From Roseovarius sp. (GTDB lineage Bacteria; Pseudomonadota; Alphaproteobacteria; Rhodobacterales; Rhodobacteraceae), in assembly GCA_023260815.1 (NCBI GenBank), contig JALQUE010000246.1, positions 1-9,282 of the forward strand: a stretch of 9,282 nucleotides of DNA. Reading direction: 5' to 3'. Position 1 is the first letter of the stretch. The number at the start of each line of letters is the position of its first letter. Below, one piece after another: positions 1-5,724 of this stretch. The position numbers and the translations under genes are program-made. Below the pieces are notes generated by a model that was not told where the DNA came from, ran no database searches, and saw only the letters and a list, made by a program, of their open reading frames with translations.

Positions 1-38
1 AACTGCGCAAGATCGCGAAGGGCAATAACGGCTCCTGA
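1..38 (+). CDS. C-terminal end of an unidentified upstream gene (partial)
   Basis: Reading from base 3, the frame gives LRKIAKGNNGS and then a TGA at 36-38. Ten of its eleven sense codons end in G or C, as in the real genes here, while the other two forward frames have poor third-position GC. That favours this frame, but eleven residues are too few to assign a family. The gene would be co-directional with selD, with a gap of about 100 bp. Another forward frame stays open to 120, so the assignment is tentative. Confidence 0.45.
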   Translation, partial: LRKIAKGNNGS

Positions 39-40
39 CC

Positions 41-62
41 GCTGCGACGGCGTCCATGCAGC
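41..62 (+). terminator. Hairpin just after the upstream stop codon, possible weak terminator
   Basis: GCTGC (41-45) pairs with GCAGC (58-62), and GAC (46-48) pairs with GTC (52-54), giving an interrupted stem three bases after the upstream TGA. The following bases (ATTTGG) do not form a real U-tract, so efficient intrinsic termination is doubtful. The rest of the gap up to selD shows nothing else I can support. Confidence 0.25.
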
Positions 63-140
63 ATTTGGTCCTATTCCATCTGCCAGAGTTTCCTGTTCTG
101 ATCGCGGCCATGCGATGTGACTTGCTGGCGGATATTTTCG

Positions 141-2324
141 ATGAACACTGATCTTCCCGTGACCCGCGATCTGGTGCTGATCGGTGGTGGACATGCCCAT
201 GCCCTGATGCTTCGGCGGTGGGGCATGAAACCGCTACCGGGCGTGCGGCTGACGGTGATCGATCCAAACGTCAAAGCGCCCTATACCGGCATGTTGCCGG
301 GGCATGTGGCCGGTCATTATGCGCGCGATGCGCTGGATATCGATCTGGTGCGGCTGGCGCAGTTCGCCGGTGCGCGGCTGGTACAGGATCGCGCCGTTGG
401 TCTGGACCGTGCCGCAAGGCTGGTGCGGCTGGAGCGGCGCCCGGCGATCTCCTATGATCATCTGTCGATCGATATCGGTATTTCATCGGCACCAATGGAC
501 ATCGAGGGCTTTGCCCGGCACGGGATCGCCGCCAAGCCGCTTGGCCCGTTCGCCGAAGCCTGGGCGCGGTATGTCGCATCCGTGGTGGCCAGTGGTCAGG
601 TGCCGCGTGTGGCCTTGATCGGCGCGGGCGTGGGGGCGGTCGAGCTGGCGCTGGCCATGCACCACAGGGTACGCGCGGCGGGTGCGGCGCGGCCCGAGAT
701 CACGCTGCTTGACGTGAGCAAGGGATTGCAGGGCACTGCGCCGGGCACGCGGCGCGCGCTGTGGGAGGCGCTATGGCAGGCGGGGATCAAGCTGCGCGAG
801 GATGTGGATATCACGGCGGTGACGGCTGATGGTGTCACGCTGTCGGATGGCACGCTGATCGCGGCGTCTTTCGTCGTGGGGGCGGCGGGTGCGCGCCCCT
901 GGGATTGGCTTGCCAAGACGGACCTGCCACTGAAGAACGGGTTTGTCGAGGTGGATGAATGGCTGCGAGTGGTCGATGATCCGGCGATCTATGCGGTCGG
1001 CGATTGCGCGCATATCCGCCACGCGCCAAGGCCGAAGGCAGGCGTCTATGCGGTGCGGGCCGCGCCCATCCTGACGCATAACCTGCGCGCCGATCTGACC
1101 GGCGCGCAGCGTCGCGCATTCCGCCCGCAGGCGGATTTTCTCAAGCTTGTTTCGCTTGGCGGCAAGCGGGCGCTGGCCGACCGGGGCGGTGTGGGGCTGT
1201 CCCTTCCGGGGCTGTGGCGCTGGAAGGACTGGATTGATCAGCGCTTCATGGACCAGTTCCGCGATCTGCCGGACATGCCCGGCCCGGTGGTGCCGCAGGA
1301 TGTGGCCAATGGCGTGCGTGCCGAGATGTCGGATCATCCGGTGATCTGTGGCGGATGCGGCGCCAAGGTGGGGCCGGGCGCCTTGGGCGAGATGATCGAA
1401 GGGCTGGCACCGGTGACGCGCGCCGATGTTCTAAGCACCCCCGGCGATGATGCGGGCGTTCTGCAGATCGGTGGCCAGACACAGGTTCTGAGCACCGATC
1501 ACCTGCGCGCCTTCACCGCCGATCCGTGGGCCATGGCCAGGATCACCGCCGTCCATGCGCTTGGCGATGTCTGGGCGATGGGCGCCGAGCCGCAATCGGC
1601 GCTGGTCAATGTGATCCTGCCGCGCATGGCGGATCGCCAGCAGCGCCACACCCTGCGCGAGATCATGGCGGGTGCGGGCGATGTGATGGCCGCCGCCGGC
1701 GCCGCGATCATCGGCGGCCACACGACGCAGGGGCGCGAGATGACCATCGGTTTCACCGTTACGGGCCTGTGCCGCGCTGCCCCCATCGGCCTTGACGGCG
1801 CCCGGCCCGGTGATCGGTTGATCGTGACCAAACCTTTGGGAACAGGTGTGATTCTTGCGGCGGCGATGGCGGCCAAAGCGGACGGGGATGTGGTGGCGGG
1901 CGCCATGGCCTCAATGGAGCGGCCGTTGGCCCGGGATGCCGAGATATTGCGGGCCGATGCGCGGGCCATGACCGATGTGACGGGTTTTGGATTGGCGGGG
2001 CACGTGCTGGCGATCATGAATGCCAGTCGATGCGGAGCAGCGATCCGGTTGGCGGATGTGCCGTTGCTGGACGGGGTCGAGGCACTTGTCGCGCGGCGGA
2101 TTGCATCGTCGCTGCAAGGGGCCAATGCGGCCCATGCGCTACCTTATCTGGAGGGCCTGGACGCGCCGGGTTGGCTGTTCGATCCGCAGACGGCAGGCGG
2201 GCTGCTGGCGGCGGTTCCGTCCGAGCGGGCGGCGGCGTGTTTGCGCGGCTTGCGCATGGCGGGCATCGATGCGGCCGAAATCGGAGAGGTGACCGAGGAC
2301 ACGGCGCGGCTTAATCTGTGCTAG
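141..2324 (+). CDS. selD: Selenide, water dikinase SelD with N-terminal FAD/NAD(P)H oxidoreductase domain
   Basis: A 727-residue fusion protein. Residues about 8-380 resemble NDH-2/pyridine nucleotide-disulfide oxidoreductases: an N-terminal Rossmann motif (VLIGGGHAH, 12-20), a second nucleotide-binding motif (VALIGAGVGAVELA, 157-170) and an FAD-binding segment (IYAVGDCAH, 283-291). Residues about 396-727 are SelD, which makes selenophosphate from selenide and ATP. Catalytic-loop Cys406 and Lys409 (GGCGAK) correspond to E. coli Cys17 and Lys20. Metal/ATP-site Asp residues are present in GDDAG (436-437), STD (453), ALGD (476) and MTDVTGFG (612). DPQTAGGLL (681-689) is also typical. The E. coli Cys19 position is Ala408. 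The active-site codon is TGC, so this is a Cys and not a selenocysteine form. The ATG at 141 was chosen because the Rossmann motif follows closely and GGCGGA lies about nine bases upstream; an in-frame GTG at 117 is possible. Such fusions are known in other bacteria, and the flavoprotein half has no proven role. Confidence 0.95.
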   Translation: MNTDLPVTRDLVLIGGGHAHALMLRRWGMKPLPGVRLTVIDPNVKAPYTGMLPGHVAGHYARDALDIDLVRLAQFAGARLVQDRAVGLDRAARLVRLERRPAISYDHLSIDIGISSAPMDIEGFARHGIAAKPLGPFAEAWARYVASVVASGQVPRVALIGAGVGAVELALAMHHRVRAAGAARPEITLLDVSKGLQGTAPGTRRALWEALWQAGIKLREDVDITAVTADGVTLSDGTLIAASFVVGAAGARPWDWLAKTDLPLKNGFVEVDEWLRVVDDPAIYAVGDCAHIRHAPRPKAGVYAVRAAPILTHNLRADLTGAQRRAFRPQADFLKLVSLGGKRALADRGGVGLSLPGLWRWKDWIDQRFMDQFRDLPDMPGPVVPQDVANGVRAEMSDHPVICGGCGAKVGPGALGEMIEGLAPVTRADVLSTPGDDAGVLQIGGQTQVLSTDHLRAFTADPWAMARITAVHALGDVWAMGAEPQSALVNVILPRMADRQQRHTLREIMAGAGDVMAAAGAAIIGGHTTQGREMTIGFTVTGLCRAAPIGLDGARPGDRLIVTKPLGTGVILAAAMAAKADGDVVAGAMASMERPLARDAEILRADARAMTDVTGFGLAGHVLAIMNASRCGAAIRLADVPLLDGVEALVARRIASSLQGANAAHALPYLEGLDAPGWLFDPQTAGGLLAAVPSERAAACLRGLRMAGIDAAEIGEVTEDTARLNLC

Positions 2325-3390
2325 ATTTGGCGGCGCTGGTCAGGGCTGTCTCAATCTGTGGCAGGGCGCGGATCAGGCCCGCGTCGTCCAGATCATCCAC
2401 GGCGATACGTTGCGCAGTTGATACATCGTTGCGCTGGCGCGCCTTGGCATAGGCCGGATCGTAATGCTGGGTGATCAGCGCATGGGCGAGATCGGTGAAC
2501 GCGCCCTGCGCCGCCAGCGTCTGCCATGCCTCCACGAGGGCATGGCCGCGAATGGGGCGAAGCAGGTCAAGCTGATGGCATAGCTGATCGGGCGTGGCGC
2601 TGATATCGGCATAGGCGCTGGCCAGAAATGCGGCACGGGCGGCGGAGGGCGCACTGATCTCGACGCTTGGGGCGGCGCGCATCGCCTGCCAGAGAGAGGG
2701 CGGCACGATCCGGTGCCCGACCTTGTTTGACTCGGCCTCGATCACCACCGGGCGCTGCGGATCGAGCCCGGCAAGCGCATGGGCCAGCCGACCTTCGAAC
2801 AGTTTCTGCGTCGGCTGACCGCCGGGCATGCCCCCCAAAGCCGAGCCGCGATGATTGGCGAGACCCTCAAGATCAACCACCTGCCAGCCCCGTTCGGCCA
2901 ACAGCGCCAGAAGGCGGGTTTTGGCGGTGCCGGTATTGCCGTCCAGCAGCACGGGTTTCAGCGTCAGGGGCTGGTCATACAGCATGCTGGCGACAAGGCG
3001 GCGATAGGCGCGGTACCCGCCGTCAAGGACCCGCACACGCCAGCCGATCTGCTGAAGGATCGTGGCGAACGCCCCCGAACGCTGCCCGCCGCGCCAACAA
3101 TAGACCAGCGGGCGCCAGTCGCCCGGCTTGTCCGCCAGCGCGCCCCGAAGATAGCCTGCGACGTTGCTTGCGACATAGGCGGCGCCGATCTTGCGCGCCT
3201 TGAACCGATCATCCTGCACGTAGATGGTGCCGACTTCGGCGCGTTCGTCATCACTGAGCGAGGGCAGGTTGATCGCGCCGGGCAAGTGGTCTTCGGCGAA
3301 TTCCGCAGGCGAGCGGGCGTCGATGATCGTGTCGACAGTCAGGTCGCGCAGAGCGGAGAGGGCGGGTAATTCGAACTGCATCACCCGCAT
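2311..3390 (-). CDS. selU: tRNA 2-selenouridine synthase (SelU/MnmH)
   Basis: A 359-residue protein, close to the 364 residues of E. coli MnmH. It uses selenophosphate from SelD to replace sulfur in 2-thiouridine at tRNA wobble position 34, through a geranylated intermediate in characterised family members. Residues about 15-135 are a rhodanese domain with the catalytic loop YCWRGGQRSG, in which Cys98 is the expected active-site cysteine. The C-terminal half is a P-loop domain: Walker A GNTGTAKT (151-158), then the family motifs DLEGLANHRGSALG (173-186) and EAESNKVGH (218-226). The TAA stop (2311-2313) lies inside the end of selD, so the genes converge with a 14 bp overlap. The start is either the ATG at 3390 or the one ending at 3381 (MQFELPAL); neither has a strong ribosome binding site. 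Pairing with selD matches its substrate supply. Confidence 0.95.
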   Translation of the reverse strand: MRVMQFELPALSALRDLTVDTIIDARSPAEFAEDHLPGAINLPSLSDDERAEVGTIYVQDDRFKARKIGAAYVASNVAGYLRGALADKPGDWRPLVYCWRGGQRSGAFATILQQIGWRVRVLDGGYRAYRRLVASMLYDQPLTLKPVLLDGNTGTAKTRLLALLAERGWQVVDLEGLANHRGSALGGMPGGQPTQKLFEGRLAHALAGLDPQRPVVIEAESNKVGHRIVPPSLWQAMRAAPSVEISAPSAARAAFLASAYADISATPDQLCHQLDLLRPIRGHALVEAWQTLAAQGAFTDLAHALITQHYDPAYAKARQRNDVSTAQRIAVDDLDDAGLIRALPQIETALTSAAKSSTD

Positions 3391-3544
3391 CTAGGCCAAT
3401 CCGCGAGTTTGTGCCAGACGGCAGGTGGCAGGCAGGCCGACTTCGTGGGGGTATTGGATCAGGAGTATGATGCGGAGAATGACAAAAAGTTCATCATTGC
3501 CGTCAGTTTCGAGGCAAGAGTCATCTGCGCGGCAACCAGATTCT

Positions 3545-3580
3545 CTGATCGGTCTGATATTGGTGCTGATTGGGCCAATA
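3545..3580. repeat. Three CTGAT direct repeats overlapping an ATTGG/CCAAT dyad
   Basis: CTGAT occurs at 3545-3549, 3554-3558 and 3566-3570, each followed by a GG-containing core. The last two overlap ATTGG at 3559-3563 and 3569-3573, exactly 10 bp apart. CCAAT at 3575-3579 forms a palindrome with the second (ATTGG-G-CCAAT) and TATTGG/CCAATA with the first. The arrangement resembles a multi-site protein-binding region, but no named regulator matches it. Confidence 0.35.
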
Positions 3581-3624
3581 GTGGACCACATTTGTGTGAA
3601 AAACGATTCATAAAGTGATGTTAA

Positions 3625-3654
3625 ATTGCGCAAAAGCCATAATTTTCGCACAAT
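3625..3654. promoter_or_regulatory. Imperfect inverted repeat in the AT-rich part of the amt upstream region
   Basis: ATTGCGCAAAA (3625-3635) and TTTTCGCACAAT (3643-3654) form an imperfect dyad with two internal mismatches around GCCATAA. On the plus strand TTGCGC (3626-3631), a 17-base spacer and CACAAT (3649-3654) make a weak sigma-70-like pair, so the dyad could overlap a promoter that leads to amt with a leader of roughly 300 bases. Regulator and promoter activity are both inferred. Confidence 0.3.
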
Positions 3655-3788
3655 ATACAACCAGAGGTGAGATTTTCTTTTTCAAAGCCGACCAGTTTGG
3701 TTGGCGGCGATGACGCGTTCTGCGGGGGCGCGCGTTGAGGGTCTTTGTGGGCAAATTTCGAATAAAAGGCAAAGGCTTACTTTGCGTC

Positions 3789-3827
3789 ATGCAGGCCCGC
3801 GCCGAGGCGTGAGTATCGCCTGCGCAT
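3789..3827 (+). other. Potential alternative hairpins in the amt leader
   Basis: Two mutually exclusive pairings use the same 3' arm. GCAGGC (3791-3796) can pair with GCCTGC (3818-3823). Alternatively AGGCG (3805-3809) pairs with CGCCT (3817-3821), extended by GCGC (3799-3802) with GCGC (3822-3825) across a two-base bulge. No U-tract follows, so it is not a simple terminator. It matches no riboswitch family I know and may be chance structure in GC-rich DNA. Confidence 0.25.
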
Positions 3828-3977
3828 ACCCGTAAAACAACCCTGAGATGAATTTGGTTTCGGGAGGTCGGGCCAAGAAAGTTCTTTGGGCAGGCCGATT
3901 CAGGCGCTTGACTTTCATTGCTGCCGCTAACGCCGCGCGAATGAACGCGGCACGGCCAACATGGAGGTGAAGTGACT

Positions 3978-5363
3978 ATGGAAGAACAGCTTGCGGAACT
4001 TGCGGCCCAGGTGGCCGCGATAGAAGCCAAGGGGAATCTGACGAACACGATGTTCGCCGAGACCTATTACTACCTGACGATCCCGTTGATGATCATCATC
4101 CACGCGGGCTTTCTGGCCTATGAAATGGGCGCATCCCGGGCCAAGAACGCGCTGTCTTCGGGGGTCAAGAACATCCTCGCCATCGCATTCGTGATCCCGG
4201 CGTTCTACTTCTTTGGCTGGTGGGTCTACTGGGCATTCCCCACGGGATTCAGCCTGTCCGAAGGGCCAAATGGCATTTCGGGCGCGGCCTATGCCAACAG
4301 CTTTGCATGGGGCTGGGGCGAGGCGGCTGCGGCCATGGGACCGAACCTTGACGATCAGATCAGCGGTGTGTTCTGGGGGGCGTTCACGTTGTTTGCGGCG
4401 ACCACGGCCTCGATCATGTCGGGCGCGGTCATCGAGCGCATTCAGACTGTTGGTTTCGTGATCCTTGCGGTGATCCTTGGCGGGTTCAGCTGGACGCTGG
4501 CGGCGGCCTGGGGCTGGCACGCCGATGGCTGGCTGGTGCAGCAATGGGGCGTGCATGACTTCGGCGCGGCCGGTCTGGTGCATGCGGTTGCGGGGTTCTT
4601 TGCGCTTGGTGTGCTGATCAATCTTGGTCCGCGTGTCGGCAAGTTCAACGCGGATGGCACGGCGAACCACATTCCCGGTCACAACCTGCCGCTGACGGCG
4701 ATGGGCCTGATGCTGATCATCGTCGGCTTCTGGGGCTTCTTGATGGCCTGTGTGGTCGTCGGGGGCGAGGCGTGGTCCTGGGGCGCGAATTTCGCCACCA
4801 TCTACGGTACGCCGACCAATCTTGGCGCTTTGAGCTTCAACATCCTGATGTCGGTGGCCGGTGGTATCATCGGCGCATGGCTTGGCACGCGCGATCCGTT
4901 CTGGATGATGTCGGGCGCTTTGGCCGGGATCATCTCGGTGGCGTCGGGGCTGGATATCTATTGGCCGTCGCTGGCCTTCATCATCGCGTTCGGTGCCGGC
5001 CTGATCCTCAAGCCTGCAGCGACCTTCCTTGAGAAGTTCGGGATCGATGACGCGGTGGGAGCGGTCACGGTACACGGCACGATCGGTGTCTATGGCATGG
5101 TGATGCTGGGCATCTTCGCCAGCGGCTATCCGGCCTTGCTGGGTGAAGGCGCTCCGACGATCAGCCTTGTGGGTCAGATCGTGGGTGCGGTCGTCTTCGT
5201 GGCGATCGGGCTTTCGACCGGATATGTCAGCGCGCTGATCCTGAAGATCGTGGGCATGCTGCGCGTTCCCGAAGCTGCTGAAATCGCCGGTCTGGACACC
5301 GTCAAGGTGCCCGCACAGGCCTATCCCGAAGGCATCGCCGCATCACCGCCGGCGGCCAATTGA
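3978..5363 (+). CDS. amt: Ammonium transporter, Amt/Mep/Rh family
   Basis: A 461-residue multi-span inner-membrane channel that takes up ammonium. The pore histidines of E. coli AmtB (His168 and His318) correspond to His202 in LVHAVAG and His366 in TVHGTIG. The Asp160 equivalent is Asp194 (VHDFG). The periplasmic Phe gate is matched by FWGAF (132-136) and GFWGF (250-254), and GAVIERI (149-155) is the family GAxxERI motif. The first ~24 residues (MEEQLAELAAQVAAIEAKG) form a short charged helix with heptad-like Leu/Ala spacing instead of the cleaved signal seen in E. coli AmtB. The ATG at 3978 is preferred over an in-frame GTG at 3972 because GGAGG (3963-3967) is about ten bases from the ATG and too close to the GTG. 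A small membrane-protein gene follows after 18 bp; no glnK is adjacent. Nitrogen control is expected but no site is clear. Confidence 0.95.
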   Translation: MEEQLAELAAQVAAIEAKGNLTNTMFAETYYYLTIPLMIIIHAGFLAYEMGASRAKNALSSGVKNILAIAFVIPAFYFFGWWVYWAFPTGFSLSEGPNGISGAAYANSFAWGWGEAAAAMGPNLDDQISGVFWGAFTLFAATTASIMSGAVIERIQTVGFVILAVILGGFSWTLAAAWGWHADGWLVQQWGVHDFGAAGLVHAVAGFFALGVLINLGPRVGKFNADGTANHIPGHNLPLTAMGLMLIIVGFWGFLMACVVVGGEAWSWGANFATIYGTPTNLGALSFNILMSVAGGIIGAWLGTRDPFWMMSGALAGIISVASGLDIYWPSLAFIIAFGAGLILKPAATFLEKFGIDDAVGAVTVHGTIGVYGMVMLGIFASGYPALLGEGAPTISLVGQIVGAVVFVAIGLSTGYVSALILKIVGMLRVPEAAEIAGLDTVKVPAQAYPEGIAASPPAAN

Positions 5364-5381
5364 ACAAGGAGGAACTGAGAT

Positions 5382-5552
5382 ATGGGATATCCATTCGACA
5401 CACCGACATGGGACGCGGCAAGCGGCGCGATCTTCATGGGCGCAGGCGGCGCGCTGCCGGGGCTGTTTACCGTGATCGCGATCGCAATCTGTGTGCTGAC
5501 ACTTGCCCTTGGTCAGGCCAAGGAAGCGTCCAAGTACAAGAACCACAAATAA
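5382..5552 (+). CDS. Small single-span membrane protein co-transcribed with amt
   Basis: A 56-residue ORF (start MGYPFDTPTWDAASG, end KEASKYKNHK) with a near-perfect ribosome binding site, AAGGAGGA at 5367-5374, eight bases before the ATG. It lies 18 bp after the amt stop and before a strong terminator, so amt and this gene form a two-gene transcript. The N-terminal ~20 residues are aromatic, acidic and Gly-rich. Residues about 24-45 (ALPGLFTVIAIAICVLTLAL) form one hydrophobic helix. The tail is Lys-rich, which by the positive-inside rule puts the C-terminus in the cytoplasm and the N-terminus outside. Third positions are strongly GC, supporting coding. I do not recognise a named family. Position suggests an accessory or regulatory subunit of Amt, which is inference. 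Confidence 0.85.
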   Translation: MGYPFDTPTWDAASGAIFMGAGGALPGLFTVIAIAICVLTLALGQAKEASKYKNHK

Positions 5553-5572
5553 GGCCAGTTCTGGTCTGAAAG

Positions 5573-5605
5573 ACACCCCTGCCGCAATTGTGGCGGGGGT
5601 GTTTT
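5573..5605 (+). terminator. Strong rho-independent terminator of the amt operon
   Basis: A 13 bp stem (ACACCCCTGCCGC, 5573-5585, with GTGGCGGGGGTGT, 5590-5602) pairs throughout with two G-U wobbles around an AATT loop, followed by TTTT. It starts 20 bases after the small membrane-protein stop. It ends the amt transcript and shows that the open frame running through it (from about 5503) is not the true N-terminus of the next gene. Confidence 0.9.
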
Positions 5606-5724
5606 CGTGTCTGGCGATCATCGGCGGTGCGGCGCAAACAGTGTCCAGCCTTGTCAAAGCCTTGGTTTATGTGCCCGATACCGAAGATGCGCCTGCCTTG
5701 GAGCGCCGTTTTCGTGAGACCCAG

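Larger units (their letters stand above)
3391..3977. other. Long intergenic region between divergent selU and amt
   Basis: About 590 bp with no gene I can support. The segment 3440-3780 is visibly more AT-rich than the flanking genes. Several frames are open for 60-90 codons (minus 3391-3660, plus 3409-3618, plus 3425-3613), but they overlap one another, start with weak codons, lack ribosome binding sites and match no family I recognise. Promoters for selU (leftward) and amt (rightward) must lie here. I saw no convincing sigma-54 site (GG-N10-GC with good flanks) and no canonical NtrC dyad. The region also lacks a tRNA-like structure; I looked for a selenocysteine tRNA because of the neighbouring sel genes. 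Confidence 0.7.

Noticed and set aside
3420..3436. Short tandem GGCAGG repeats upstream of selU
   Set aside because: Two and a half copies of a 7-base unit are expected by chance in GC-rich DNA, and there is no supporting promoter context.
3391..3660. An 89-codon minus-strand frame ending directly before the selU start
   Set aside because: It begins with TTG, lacks a ribosome site, has coding-like bias in no frame and overlaps two plus-strand frames of similar quality. No family recognised.
3391..3660. Possible selenocysteine tRNA near the sel genes
   Set aside because: A TTGCC/GGCAA stem with a TCGAAAC-like loop was seen on the minus strand, but the loop is too long and no acceptor stem, long variable arm or UCA anticodon arm could be built.
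3702..3717. Sigma-54-like TGGC-N10-GC element upstream of amt
   Set aside because: Only the TGGC and GC cores match; the remaining consensus positions do not, and it is about 260 bp from amt.
3927..5075. A 382-codon open frame on the minus strand opposite amt
   Set aside because: It is antisense to a clear Amt gene, very rich in Arg/His/Asp as expected of a shadow frame in GC-rich DNA, and shows no family motif.
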